This document shows, piece after piece, positions 41,580 through 51,068 of a DNA stretch of 64,000 nucleotides. The notes under the pieces were generated by a model. It was given only the letters and a program-made list of their open reading frames with translations. It was not told where the DNA came from and ran no database searches. A program made the position numbers and the translations under genes. Every line of letters begins with the position of its first letter. The stretch's first letter is position 1. The stretch is from Planctomycetota bacterium (lineage in GTDB: Bacteria; Planctomycetota; UBA8742; UBA2392), in contig JADJRK010000001.1 of assembly GCA_016712285.1 (NCBI GenBank), forward strand, positions 1,240,001 through 1,304,000, given 5' to 3'.

Positions 41580-42530
41580 GTGACTACACTTGTTGACATT
41601 CGTGCTGCCGCCGGGCGTATTGCCGGTGTGGCCCATGTTACGCCGGTGCACACCTCGCGCAGTGTGAACGAGCATGTTGGCGCTGAGGTCTTCTTCAAGT
41701 GCGAGAATTTTCAGCGCGTGGGCGCTTTCAAGTTTCGCGGCGCATACAACGCCCTGTCACAGCTTTCGCCAGAGCAGCGTAAGGGCGGAGTGCTGACGTA
41801 CAGCTCAGGCAATCACGCACAAGCGATCGCGCTGGCCGGCAAACTGCTCGGCATTGCCACGCTGATCGTAATGCCGGACGACTCGCCCGAGATCAAGCAG
41901 CGCGCCACGCGCGGCTATGGCGCCGAAATCGTGCTGTACAACAAGCGCGAACGCACGCGCGAAGAACTGGGCGGCAAACTCGCGCGCGAACGCGGCATGA
42001 CCATCATCCCGCCCTACGACCACGCCGACATCATCGCTGGCCAGGGCACCACAGCCCTGGAACTGCACGAGCAGGTGCCCGGCTTGGATGTGCTGCTGGC
42101 GCCCTGCGGCGGTGGCGGGCTGCTGAGCGGGTGCGCCGTGGCAACCAAGGCGCTGAACCCAGCATGCGAAGTGATCGGCGTAGAGCCTGCAACCGCCGAC
42201 GACGCCACCCGCAGTTTCAAGAAGGGCGAGTTGCAGACCGTGCTGAACCCGCCGACGATCGCCGACGGCGCGCGCACGCCATCTTTGGGTGAACTGACGT
42301 TCCCGCTGCTGCTTGAGTACGTAGACGAGATGGTCACCGTGCCCGACACCAGCATCGTCGCGGCGATGCGCTTTCTGTGGGAGCGCATGAAGCTGGTCGT
42401 AGAACCGACGGGCGCACTGGCCTACGCCGCTATCCACAGCAGCAAGCTCAAACGCAAAGGCAAGCGCATCGGCGTCATCATCAGCGGCGGAAACGTCGAT
42501 GTCGCGGGCGTGGCAAAGCTGTTCGTGTAA
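41580..42530 (+). CDS. Threonine/serine dehydratase (PLP-dependent)
   Basis: A 316-residue fold-type II PLP enzyme starting at GTG 41580. The PLP lysine is K51 in CENFQRVGAFKFRGAYNAL. The phosphate-binding glycine loop is LLAPCGGGGLLSG, with SSGNHAQAIALA as the Ser-Gly-Asn-His motif. The end GKRIGVIISGGNVDV places the pyridine nitrogen contact. Without the C-terminal ACT-like regulatory domain, it is like catabolic threonine dehydratase (TdcB) or serine racemase. Deaminates Thr to 2-oxobutyrate or acts on Ser; which is not decided by sequence. Confidence 0.85.
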   Translation: MTTLVDIRAAAGRIAGVAHVTPVHTSRSVNEHVGAEVFFKCENFQRVGAFKFRGAYNALSQLSPEQRKGGVLTYSSGNHAQAIALAGKLLGIATLIVMPDDSPEIKQRATRGYGAEIVLYNKRERTREELGGKLARERGMTIIPPYDHADIIAGQGTTALELHEQVPGLDVLLAPCGGGGLLSGCAVATKALNPACEVIGVEPATADDATRSFKKGELQTVLNPPTIADGARTPSLGELTFPLLLEYVDEMVTVPDTSIVAAMRFLWERMKLVVEPTGALAYAAIHSSKLKRKGKRIGVIISGGNVDVAGVAKLFV

Positions 42531-42537
42531 CTGCTGA

Positions 42538-44970
42538 TCAACCGCCGCGGCGCTGGAGCTCAAACTCCATGTCCTTGCGCTCGGCTTCATCGATGCCGCT
42601 GGTTTCCCACTGTTCGAGCCAGAAGCGCGCCAGCCCAAGCCGGTTGCGGTCCAGCGCAATGCGCGCCAATGCCCGGCACGCGTGGGCCTTCAACGCCTTG
42701 GCCGCCTTGCTGTCGGCGTCGATGGCCAGCACGGCCTGTGACCGGCCGAATGCTTCGCCCAGCAAACGCTCGGCATACAGCGTGTCGTTGGCGGCTTTGT
42801 CGACCAGGCCATTGCCTTCTTCAAGCAGGCCTGCAATCAGCGCTGCCCGTGACTCTTCTTTCAATTTGGCCAGGCGCATCTCGCGAATCTTTTCGGCAAA
42901 TGTCGCGACGTTCTCTATGCCTTTGTTCGCTCGCTCATCGGACTCGTCGACGGCGAGCACCTTCTGAAACAGCTGCTTCGCTTCGTCCAGCTTGGCCTCG
43001 GCTTCGGAGAACTCGTTGGCCTTGGCGTGTTCCTCCCACTTGGCAAGCTCAACCTCGGCTGTGTCGTTCAAGCCAAGCACCCGCTGCTCGTCCAGCTTCT
43101 GAATGTACCAGAGCGTTCCGAGAATGCCGCCGACCACCAGCGCGACGGTCAGCAGCACCCCGACAACTTCCTTCTTATTGCGGCCGACCCACTTCATCAG
43201 CAGACGCAACGGCGAGTAATCGACCGAGCCCATGGCCCGGCCCTCGGTAAAGTTGCGGACGTTTTCGGCCAGCTCCTTGACCGACTTCGGGCGCGCTTCC
43301 AGCTCTTTCTCAAGGCACAACAGCGCGAGTCGTTCAAGCTCGGCTGGGATTTCCAGCTCGGGGTTGCGCTGGCTGGGCTTGACGGGTGTCAGCTCGCGCA
43401 CCTGCTCAAGCACTTCATCGCTGGACTTGCCGGTCCAGGGCGAGCGCAGGCACAGCATTTCGTACAGGATCACGCCCAAGCTGAAGATATCCGTGGGTGG
43501 GCCGATCGCATCCAGGTCGCCGCGGGCCTGCTCGGGCGACATGTAGCTGGGCGTGCCGATGACGCTGCCCATCATGGTGTGCACGGCGCCGTGGTCGAGG
43601 CGGTCTGTCATCACGATGCCGCTGTCGGTGTCGCTGACAAACTCGCGGCCGACGACCTTGGCGACACCCCAGTCCATGACCTGCACTTCGCCGAACTTAC
43701 CTACCATGACGTTGGCGGGCTTCAGGTCGCGGTGGATGACGCCGCGGTTGTGCGCAAAGCTCATGCCTTCGCAGATCTTGATGAAGATATCGAGCAGCTT
43801 CAGCAGCGGATACTCGCGGCGCACGTCGCGGTTGCCCTCGCGCAGCTTCAGCAGGATTTCGGCAAGGCTCAGGCCTTCCACGTACTTCATGGTGAAGTAC
43901 AGGTTGCCGGCGCCGTCTACGCCCATTTCGTGCACGGGCACAATGTTCGGATGTTCGAGCTGGCCCGTGATCTGGGCTTCTTCAAGGAAGCGTTCCACCA
44001 CGTCGCGGCGCCCGAGCAGTTCTTTGCGCAGCACCTTCAACGCCACGCTGCGCCGCAACTCGGTGTCTTCGACTTCAAGCACCTTGCCCATGCCGCCGCG
44101 GGCGATTTCGCGCACCACCACATAGCGCTTGCGGTCAGCCGTCGCGTCGGGTTGAAACTGCGCCAGCGACGACTGCATCTTGTCGCTGATAAGCTTCACG
44201 CCATCGCCGAGCTCCATCTGTTCGCGCACTTGCGCGATGGTCATGTTGCTGCCCGCGATAATCGTGCCGGCGGGTACTTCCTTGCCCACGTCACCGACCG
44301 CGTCGCTGTCATCGTGCAGCGACCAGCCGGCACCCTTGCTGCCGGTGCCGCTGCGGCTCGTGTTGCCGGTGGACTTGCGTCCGGTGGTGCTGCGGCTGTC
44401 TTCGACGTTGCTGGTGTGCTTGTCGGTGGCGCGCTTGGTGCCGCTGTCATTGAGCTGCCGGGTCGTGGGCTCTTTGGGCCCGGCTGGCGGTGCATCGGGC
44501 ACCTGGCGCGTCGGCTTTTGTTCGGCGCGCTGTTCTACGTGCTGGCTGGTGTGCTGGCTGGTCTTGCGTTCGGTGACCTGTGGCTTGGGCGCCTTGACCG
44601 TGGGCGCCTCGTCGGTCCAGTCTGAATCGGGCGCCAGCGTGTTCATGCCGATGTCGTCGCTGTCGTCACTGATGGCAATCGCGCCAGCACGAGGTACCTG
44701 GTTGCGCCAATTGGGCGCTTCCACGGCGGTCATGTCGGGCGATGGTCCTGAGCTGCCGTTGCTGCTGAAAATCTCGAACAGCTGCTCACCCTGCTCGCGC
44801 GTGAAGTGACCCTTGCGGATCACGAATGCCGACATGGTGAGTGTTTTTTCGAGCGCCTTCTTGCGCTTGAACTCGGTACGCAGCGTCTCGGCCTCGAGGG
44901 CCGACAGGTAGTTCCTGTTCTCGAGGTACGTCAGGAACTCGTCGTCGCTGTTTTTTACAGGACCGGACAT
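42538..44970 (-). CDS. Transmembrane Ser/Thr protein kinase
   Basis: An 810-residue kinase with an N-terminal helical domain (1-70, SALEAETLRTEFKRKKALEKTL), a long polar linker rich in Thr/Gln/Ser (about 75-245), and a kinase domain (283-590). Motifs: glycine loop REIARGGMGKV, K312 in VALKVLR, catalytic HRDLKPAN at 413-420, metal-binding DWG at 433-435 in place of DFG, and GTPSYMSPEQARG. A single transmembrane helix (601-623) is followed by an extracytoplasmic or periplasmic helical-repeat tail. The N-terminal domain resembles that of many planctomycete kinases. DWG still keeps the essential Asp, so activity is likely. Confidence 0.9.
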   Translation of the reverse strand: MSGPVKNSDDEFLTYLENRNYLSALEAETLRTEFKRKKALEKTLTMSAFVIRKGHFTREQGEQLFEIFSSNGSSGPSPDMTAVEAPNWRNQVPRAGAIAISDDSDDIGMNTLAPDSDWTDEAPTVKAPKPQVTERKTSQHTSQHVEQRAEQKPTRQVPDAPPAGPKEPTTRQLNDSGTKRATDKHTSNVEDSRSTTGRKSTGNTSRSGTGSKGAGWSLHDDSDAVGDVGKEVPAGTIIAGSNMTIAQVREQMELGDGVKLISDKMQSSLAQFQPDATADRKRYVVVREIARGGMGKVLEVEDTELRRSVALKVLRKELLGRRDVVERFLEEAQITGQLEHPNIVPVHEMGVDGAGNLYFTMKYVEGLSLAEILLKLREGNRDVRREYPLLKLLDIFIKICEGMSFAHNRGVIHRDLKPANVMVGKFGEVQVMDWGVAKVVGREFVSDTDSGIVMTDRLDHGAVHTMMGSVIGTPSYMSPEQARGDLDAIGPPTDIFSLGVILYEMLCLRSPWTGKSSDEVLEQVRELTPVKPSQRNPELEIPAELERLALLCLEKELEARPKSVKELAENVRNFTEGRAMGSVDYSPLRLLMKWVGRNKKEVVGVLLTVALVVGGILGTLWYIQKLDEQRVLGLNDTAEVELAKWEEHAKANEFSEAEAKLDEAKQLFQKVLAVDESDERANKGIENVATFAEKIREMRLAKLKEESRAALIAGLLEEGNGLVDKAANDTLYAERLLGEAFGRSQAVLAIDADSKAAKALKAHACRALARIALDRNRLGLARFWLEQWETSGIDEAERKDMEFELQRRGG

Positions 44971-45072
44971 TCGTTTCTGCCTGTTACCACCTGTAGTTGC
45001 GCGGAATCATACACACCGGCGCATTGCACAGAGTAGACAAATGTTCCACATCTGACCGACTGCCTGCCAGCC

Positions 45073-47931
45073 CTACTTTCCAGCCTCAAGAAGTTCTGTG
45101 ATCACCGCTGCCATTCTGGCGCTGCTAAGGGCGAATGTACGCGTGCGGTCGGCCCGCGCAATGTTGAACCCGACAACTTTGCCGGAAAGGTCGAATATCG
45201 GACTGCCCTGCTGGTTCGGCAGCACCACGCCATCGTGCTGGATCACCGGCCCCATGTGCGTGCAGCGGTCGTTGATCGGCCCCTTTACGTTCGGCCGGCC
45301 ACCGCCCGGCGGGGGCGGCGGCGCATCTTCCTCGGCCAGCTGGATGTCGACGTTTACCTCTTTGCCGTCGCGTTGAAGCACGACCACGATGGTGTCACCA
45401 ATCTTGCGGGCCTTGACCGCCTCGTCCACGTCGCGCTGCTGGCGAATGTCTTTGCCATCCACCTTCAGCAACAGCTCGCCGCTGGTGATGCCCGCGAGTT
45501 CCGCCGGAGAGCCCGGCTTTACACCGCCGACTTCAACTCCCTTGTCCTGGGGCCGGCAGGCAAAGATGCCAAGTTCCGGCTTGCCGGTGCCTTTGCTGGG
45601 CGGCGTCTGCCCCATGGCCTGGGCCCGCGGCATGAGCGTGACCTGTAGGTTCAGGCTCTCCTCGCCGCGCTTGATCGTAAGCGTAACCGTCTCGTCCGAC
45701 TTGCGGCCGCGGATCATGGCCACCAGGCTGGTCCAATCCGGCACGGGCTGCTCGTTCATGGCTGTGACAATGTCGCCCACTTTCAAGCCGCCTTTGGCCG
45801 CGGGCGAGTCCGGCGTGACGGTCGTAACCTCAGCCCCGCCGGCAACGTCGCGCGCGTTGATGCCAAGGAACGGGCTGTTGGGGTCTGGCGCGCCGCCGAT
45901 CTTGTCGCTGTCATAGGGTGGCAATGCCACGAACCCGTGCGCCAGCGCCTTGCCCCGTGCATCCAGTGTCACCAGCATCGTGCCTATTTCCGGGTACTCC
46001 GTGCCCGTTTCGCTGGCCTTGAACTCGATGAATTTCGTGAACTTGCGGGCTGCTTTCAGTAGCGCAACATCAAAGCGGTCATTGCGCGCTACCAGCTTGG
46101 CTTCGAAGGGCGTTGTGCCCTCGAGCAGTTCAATCTTCTGTGCCGCATCAAGCTGGCTGGCCTTGGTGACCATGAACCCGTCGGCCGAAATCGCAGTCGC
46201 AAACGCCGCCTGCTTGCCGTTCTGGCGAATCGGAAACACCGCGCCCGCCATGCCCTGAAGCCGGCTGTCCCACAGTTTCAGCAGGTTGTTGCCCTGCTTC
46301 CAGTCCGGCCCCGGTAGCACGCCCCCGCCGGAATCGCCGCCGCCCAGGTCGCCCGTGCCGTAACTGAACTTGATCAACTCTTTGCTGTAGCCGCGGCGCA
46401 CCATCAACGAAGCTTCTTCGGTGCTTGGCACGTTCAGCATGGCGTTGGCGAAATCGAGCGTACTGCCGATCTTCGCATCGCCGACTTCTTCAATGATGTC
46501 ACCGATGCGCAGGCCCGCGTTGAACGCGAGGCCGCCCTCCACCAGTTCAATGATCTTGGCGCCGCCCTGTCCGAATACCTTTGCGCCAAATGGCGGGATC
46601 ATCAGGCTGGCGGTGACGCGCTTGCCTTTGCGGCTGATGCGTAACTCATCCTCTTTGGTCAGGCCGCGCTCAATCGCCCACTCGACCCAGTCGGACGCGT
46701 TCTCCAGTTTCTGCATGCCGACGCGTTCAATCACGTCGTCCACTTGCAGCCCGGCCGCCTCTGCGGGCGAGTTCGGCGCCACGTCGTCGATGCGGATTCC
46801 GCTGCGGCTTCGCACGCGCAGGCCGATCAGCGGCTTGGCGTTTGCGCGCCGCGCCCAGGTCAGCCATTCGATGTAGTCTTTGCGCTGGCGCAGGGGGTCG
46901 AGGTCTGAGTCTTTCTCGGCGTGGTCAAGGTCGGCCCATCCTGCCTCGACACTGCGCTTGAGCGTCGCGACGGCCTTGGCTGCCATCGCGTCGGCCTCTT
47001 TGTCCTTGAGCTCGGCTGCGTACAGCGAGTATGCGCACGCCGCGTTGTACAGGACTTCCGGCGGGCGCTTGGCGGGCGCGAGCAACTTGTCGAACAGCTC
47101 GCACGAGCGCTTGAGCTTGCGGTCCTGCAGCGCCTCAACGGCCTGCTGGTATTCGCGGGGTTCAGTCCCGGTCAGCGAGCCCTCAGGCGCCTCGCGCATG
47201 CCGCTGCCCCACTGGGGCCCGCGCGCGTTGCCGAAGCCTTCTTTGTCCTTGAACTTGGGCAGCAGCTCTTTGTACAGGTCGACCGGCGTGACGTTGTTTA
47301 CGCTGACGTTGTTGGTCTGGATGCTCTGGTTGATGGCGATGATCTTGCCGCCCAGGTCAAACACCGGGCCGCCGCTGTCGCCGCTGATCACTGGCGCGTC
47401 GGTCACGATCATGCTGCGCGCATTTTCAGGCACGAGGCAGCGGCCGGCGCGCACTACCGCATCTCGGCCGGGCTCAGGCCCAAGGGGGTGGCCCATCGGG
47501 ATCAGCCATTGGCCCGGCTTGACCTTGCTGCTTTCGCCCAGTTCACAGAACGGTACCTTCTTGCCGCCGGTGTCGGCCTTGATCAGTCCGTAGTCCATTT
47601 TCTCGTGCCAGCCGAACACCTCGGCAGGCAGGCTCTGGCCGCCATAGGTGATAATCGTGCACTTGGTGCCGACCGCTGTTCCGCTGACGTGGCCCGCAGT
47701 CGCAACCCAGCCGTCGTCCGAAATGAAGCACCCGCTGCCGCTACTGCCGGCCATGCGCACGGCCACGACCGACGGGCGCACCTTGCGCACGACTTCTTGA
47801 ATGCGTTTCTGCAAAGCCGCAAGGTCTTCGAACTTGCCAACGGGCGCATCAGGCGCAGACTGTGCCTGCGGCTGCAATGAAAGCAGCAGCGGCGCCAGCA
47901 ACAGGGCGATCAACGGACGGAAGCGAGCCAT
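45073..47931 (-). CDS. Secreted trypsin-like serine protease with inserted PDZ domains and a pseudo-protease half
   Basis: A 952-residue secreted protein with a signal peptide. The first domain (about 35-225) is an intact trypsin-like protease: H81 in WVATAGH, D113 in KMDYGLI, S186 in ISGDSGGPV. A helical TPR-like stretch (260-360) follows, then two PDZ domains (about 366-445 and 445-525). A second protease-like barrel (562-675) has S592 in place of His and keeps D621. Two further PDZ domains (685-770, 785-866) are inserted, and the second half of the barrel (885-950) shows NQQGSPIF where the catalytic site would be, so Ser is replaced by Gln908. GGAG precedes the ATG. A regulatory or substrate-binding second domain is likely. 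Confidence 0.88.
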   Translation of the reverse strand: MARFRPLIALLLAPLLLSLQPQAQSAPDAPVGKFEDLAALQKRIQEVVRKVRPSVVAVRMAGSSGSGCFISDDGWVATAGHVSGTAVGTKCTIITYGGQSLPAEVFGWHEKMDYGLIKADTGGKKVPFCELGESSKVKPGQWLIPMGHPLGPEPGRDAVVRAGRCLVPENARSMIVTDAPVISGDSGGPVFDLGGKIIAINQSIQTNNVSVNNVTPVDLYKELLPKFKDKEGFGNARGPQWGSGMREAPEGSLTGTEPREYQQAVEALQDRKLKRSCELFDKLLAPAKRPPEVLYNAACAYSLYAAELKDKEADAMAAKAVATLKRSVEAGWADLDHAEKDSDLDPLRQRKDYIEWLTWARRANAKPLIGLRVRSRSGIRIDDVAPNSPAEAAGLQVDDVIERVGMQKLENASDWVEWAIERGLTKEDELRISRKGKRVTASLMIPPFGAKVFGQGGAKIIELVEGGLAFNAGLRIGDIIEEVGDAKIGSTLDFANAMLNVPSTEEASLMVRRGYSKELIKFSYGTGDLGGGDSGGGVLPGPDWKQGNNLLKLWDSRLQGMAGAVFPIRQNGKQAAFATAISADGFMVTKASQLDAAQKIELLEGTTPFEAKLVARNDRFDVALLKAARKFTKFIEFKASETGTEYPEIGTMLVTLDARGKALAHGFVALPPYDSDKIGGAPDPNSPFLGINARDVAGGAEVTTVTPDSPAAKGGLKVGDIVTAMNEQPVPDWTSLVAMIRGRKSDETVTLTIKRGEESLNLQVTLMPRAQAMGQTPPSKGTGKPELGIFACRPQDKGVEVGGVKPGSPAELAGITSGELLLKVDGKDIRQQRDVDEAVKARKIGDTIVVVLQRDGKEVNVDIQLAEEDAPPPPPGGGRPNVKGPINDRCTHMGPVIQHDGVVLPNQQGSPIFDLSGKVVGFNIARADRTRTFALSSARMAAVITELLEAGK

Positions 47932-48006
47932 CAGAAGCTCCGGTCGTGTGATGAAGGGGCAAGGCGCACTTTATAGCAGAGCACGGGACACCTCACAGGC
48001 AAAACA

Positions 48007-48444
48007 GTGGCTGGCATCTATCTCATACGTCACGCAGAACCCGTTTCTCCTTACACATGGAGTGGCAGCGATGCCACGCGGCCGCTGTCGGCGACGGGTC
48101 GCAAGCAAGCCGAAAGCATGGGCCGCCTGCTGAAATCCAGCGGCGCCACTGAGCTGCGGTCAGCCCCCCACCGGCGCTGCGTCGAAACCGCAGAATTGAT
48201 CGGCAAGGCCCTGGGCCTGACGCCAGTCATCGACGAGTCGCTGCACATTGCCCGGCGCTTTGAGCTGCCGCGGCTGTCCGGCGTGGCGATCTGGGTAGCC
48301 CACAGCAACAACATTCCCGGCGCGCTTGAGCGCGCAGGCATAGACTACCACGCCTGCGACCACGCATCAGCGTGGCACATTGAGCTGGACGACGCCGGGC
48401 AGGTAACTCAGGCCAGATACTTCGAGCCCGACTTGGACGCCTGA
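48007..48444 (+). CDS. Histidine phosphatase (SixA/phosphoglycerate-mutase-like)
   Basis: A 145-residue member of the histidine phosphatase superfamily starting at GTG 48007. The catalytic RHG-type motif is YLIRHAEP (His9), the second histidine is in IWVAHSNNIPG, and TGRKQAESMGRLL and SAPHRRCVETAELIG fit the family. SixA-like proteins dephosphorylate phosphohistidine in phosphorelays; other members act on small phosphate esters. No response regulator lies nearby. Followed 43 bp later by the enoyl-CoA hydratase. Confidence 0.85.
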   Translation: MAGIYLIRHAEPVSPYTWSGSDATRPLSATGRKQAESMGRLLKSSGATELRSAPHRRCVETAELIGKALGLTPVIDESLHIARRFELPRLSGVAIWVAHSNNIPGALERAGIDYHACDHASAWHIELDDAGQVTQARYFEPDLDA

Positions 48445-48487
48445 CACCGTAGCGACTAGGATGCCAGCCCCAGACAGGAGCAGCCAA

Positions 48488-49255
48488 GTGCCCGGTTTTG
48501 ATGTGACACTTCGCGACCGCATTGCCACGGTGCAACTGAACGCGCCGCCGCGGAACATCCTGACATCTGTGTTGCAGACTGAACTTGCGCAGGCCTTTCG
48601 AGAACTGCGCGCCTCTCGTGACCACAACGCGGTGATGTTGACCAGTGCATTGGCCGACTTTTCGGCCGGCGCCGACGTGGCGGAACACGTGGGCCGCGAA
48701 AACGTGATGCGCATGCTGAAGGCGGCGCACGCCTTGATTGCCGAGGTTCTGCGCCACCCGGTGCCGGTCGTCGCCTGCATACGCGGCAACGCGCTCGGCG
48801 GCGGATTTGAACTGGCATTGGCCTGCGACCAGATTGTCGCCCACGAGGGCGCTCGCGTTGGCACACCCGAGATCACGCTCGGCTGCTACCCGCCCGCCGC
48901 TACGGTGCTTGCACCCGCCAAGCTGCCGGCGCTGCTGGCGCACGAGCTGGTGCTGACAGGCCACATCTTTACGGCCAGCGAACTGGCAAACCGGGGCGCG
49001 GGCCTGCAAGTCGTGCCGGACCTGGGCAGCGCCGTCGCGGACATGGCAAAAACCTACGCGTCTCTGCCCCGCGGCCCGCTGGAAGAGGCCACACGGCTGG
49101 TACGCTGCGGCGCTGCAGAGCGCTTTGAGTCGGCAATCGGCGGCATAGAGCAGGCATACCTTGACCGATTGCTGCAAATGCACGATGCAATCGAGGGCCC
49201 GACGGCGTTTCTGGCGAAACGAAAACCCGCGTGGGACCACTCAAATCTGGAATGA
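48488..49255 (+). CDS. Enoyl-CoA hydratase/isomerase family (dienoyl-CoA hydratase-like)
   Basis: A 255-residue crotonase-fold enzyme. The GTG at 48488 is chosen because GGAG lies eight bases upstream, giving MPGFDVTLRDRIATVQLNAPP; the ATG at 48461 lacks such a site. The oxyanion-hole loops are ADFSAGADV and IRGNALGGGFELALACD, and the catalytic segment is GTPEITLGCYPPAATVLAP. The YPP/A pattern and the FSAGADVAEH motif resemble cyclohexa-1,5-diene-carbonyl-CoA hydratases of anaerobic benzoyl-CoA metabolism, as well as ordinary enoyl-CoA hydratases. Without the rest of the pathway this stays a resemblance. Confidence 0.82.
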   Translation: MPGFDVTLRDRIATVQLNAPPRNILTSVLQTELAQAFRELRASRDHNAVMLTSALADFSAGADVAEHVGRENVMRMLKAAHALIAEVLRHPVPVVACIRGNALGGGFELALACDQIVAHEGARVGTPEITLGCYPPAATVLAPAKLPALLAHELVLTGHIFTASELANRGAGLQVVPDLGSAVADMAKTYASLPRGPLEEATRLVRCGAAERFESAIGGIEQAYLDRLLQMHDAIEGPTAFLAKRKPAWDHSNLE

Positions 49256-49265
49256 CACTTGGCGT

Positions 49266-49302
49266 CAAAGGCGGATTATCCGGGGCAGCCGGGCCGCCTT
49301 TG
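49266..49302 (+). terminator. Possible terminator between hydratase and VWA gene 3
   Basis: A 9-bp stem CAAAGGCGG / CCGCCTTTG with a 19-base loop that itself contains CCGG repeats; only TTTGCG follows. It lies 10 bp after the hydratase stop and before the AAGGAG site of the next gene. Confidence 0.45.
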
Positions 49303-49331
49303 CGTTAGAATATGTGGCAAGGAGAAGGACT

Positions 49332-50978
49332 ATGCGAACCAGCCTGTCATTGGCTGTCCTGTGTGCGCTGGCGCTGGCATGGGTGGTGGACCCGAGCCTC
49401 GCCCAGGACAAAGAAAAGGTCGACAAACGGGCCCTGTCAGAGGCCTATGGGCCGGTCAAGGCGATGATCGCCGACAAGAAGCTCGTCGACGAAACCGTTG
49501 CGCAGATCAAGAAGTGCGACGGCTTGCTCGACTACAAAGCCGCGATCGAACTGCTTGGCTTTTTTGAAGAGACCGACCGCGCCTGGGACTCCGCCGAAGG
49601 CGACAAAAACGCGCCCAAAGAAGCCAAGGGCCGCCCGGTCGCAGCGTACAAGATCGCAACCGCGATTCTGGATTGTGTGCGCAAGATGGCCTATGCCACC
49701 GAAGTCATCAAGTTCGCCGAAGAAGACGACCTGAACAACACCGAGAAATACAGCTTGCGCCCGCGCATGGCGATGCTGGACGCCATCGCGCGCAACGCCG
49801 GCGACGACGAAGCATGCATGAAGTTCCTGCTCGAGTACTGCCGCGACGCCGAGAACAAAGCTGACACCGACCTGCGCATCCTGGCGATTCACCACATCGC
49901 GGATTACCCCAGCAACAGTGAGGTCCCAGTCATCCTGATGGTTGCCTTGAAAGACCGCAGCTGGCGCATTCGTGACGTGGCCATCGACGCGCTGGCCAAG
50001 GTCGCGGGCAAGACCAGCGAGGACCAGATCATCCTGGCGCTGATCAACCAGCTGGCCGTTGAGTCGGGAAAGCTGCGCGAGAACCTGCGCAACGCGCTGC
50101 GCAAGATCACCGGCGAGCGCCTTGGCACCGACAGCGATGAGTGGAGCGAGTGGTTCAAGAACAAGAAACGCAGCGAGCAGGGCCTGCCCGAGAAAAAGGG
50201 CGGCGACAAGGGCACCCGCGTCAAGGTATTCAAGACCGAGAGCTTCAGCGACCGCTACGTGTTCGTGTTGGACACGTCGGTGTCCATGCTCAAGAAGATC
50301 ACCGACGAAGAAAAGGAAAAGCTGAAGAAGTCGATCACCGGCGAAGGCGACGAGAAGGACCCGCGCCGCCCGCTCGACTGGAGCCTGATCAACTGCAAGC
50401 TTGACCTGGCGCGCGAAGAAATGATCCGCAGCCTTGAAGTCATGGACCCTGAAAAGACCCGCTTCACGCTGATCACATTCGCCGAAAAGGTCACCGTCTG
50501 GAAAGAAGAACTGATGCCCACAGAGCCCAAAATCGTCAACGAAGTGGCGGACTACCTGCGGGCGATCAAGGGCGGCAAAACCACCAATATCTGGGGCGCG
50601 TTGGACAGGGCGTATGACCTGAGCGAGCAGATCGCCGGCGTGGACACCGACAAGCGCAAGCCCAAGAAGCGCGACAAGGTCGTGACCGGGCCCCACCGCG
50701 ACGAGGCGCTGCCTGACACCATCTACCTGTACACCGACGGCTGGGCGACCTACGGCAAGTATGCCGGCGACGACAAGAACTGGCAGAAGTTCAGCCAGGA
50801 AGAGAAGTCAAAGATGTACCACGCCATCATGAAGGAAATGAAGGAAGAGCTGAAGGACCGCAACCGGGTCTCACGCATGACCATCCACTGCATCGGCGTA
50901 GGTGACCCGCAGGACAACTACACACTGAAAGACATCGCCAGCATGACGCGCGGCGAGTACATCGCGATCGGCAAGTAG
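49332..50978 (+). CDS. Secreted HEAT/VWA protein 3
   Basis: A 548-residue paralogue of the two VWA proteins at 21.9-25.0 kb. ATG 49332 follows AAGGAGAAGG. Signal peptide MRTSLSLAVLCALALAWVVDPSLA, then helical HEAT-like domain (about 25-290) with LKDRSWRIRDVAIDALAKVAG, the EWFKNKKRS linker parallel to WWVQQ/WWLKN, and a VWA domain with RYVFVLDTSVSML (D314-T-S-V-S318). TNIWGALDRAYDLS and TIYLYTDGWATYGKY complete the MIDAS-type surface. Unlike the others it has a Lys-rich segment after the MIDAS Asp. Followed by a strong terminator. Role unknown. Confidence 0.85.
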   Translation: MRTSLSLAVLCALALAWVVDPSLAQDKEKVDKRALSEAYGPVKAMIADKKLVDETVAQIKKCDGLLDYKAAIELLGFFEETDRAWDSAEGDKNAPKEAKGRPVAAYKIATAILDCVRKMAYATEVIKFAEEDDLNNTEKYSLRPRMAMLDAIARNAGDDEACMKFLLEYCRDAENKADTDLRILAIHHIADYPSNSEVPVILMVALKDRSWRIRDVAIDALAKVAGKTSEDQIILALINQLAVESGKLRENLRNALRKITGERLGTDSDEWSEWFKNKKRSEQGLPEKKGGDKGTRVKVFKTESFSDRYVFVLDTSVSMLKKITDEEKEKLKKSITGEGDEKDPRRPLDWSLINCKLDLAREEMIRSLEVMDPEKTRFTLITFAEKVTVWKEELMPTEPKIVNEVADYLRAIKGGKTTNIWGALDRAYDLSEQIAGVDTDKRKPKKRDKVVTGPHRDEALPDTIYLYTDGWATYGKYAGDDKNWQKFSQEEKSKMYHAIMKEMKEELKDRNRVSRMTIHCIGVGDPQDNYTLKDIASMTRGEYIAIGK

Positions 50979-50996
50979 CACGCGCACCAGACCAAC

Positions 50997-51031
50997 CAGG
51001 GGCCCGGCTCGACAGCCGGGCCCCTGCTTTT
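50997..51031 (+). terminator. Rho-independent terminator after VWA gene 3
   Basis: A perfect 13-bp stem CAGGGGCCCGGCT / AGCCGGGCCCCTG with a CGAC loop and CTTTT after it. It lies 18 bp beyond the stop. Confidence 0.92.
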
Positions 51032-51068
51032 CAGGGCGCCCTGCGCAGCCATCGGGTAGACTCAGACC

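Noticed and set aside
43027..44625. 532-residue open frame on the plus strand
   Set aside because: Antisense to the Ser/Thr kinase; composition is that of a reverse-complement shadow.
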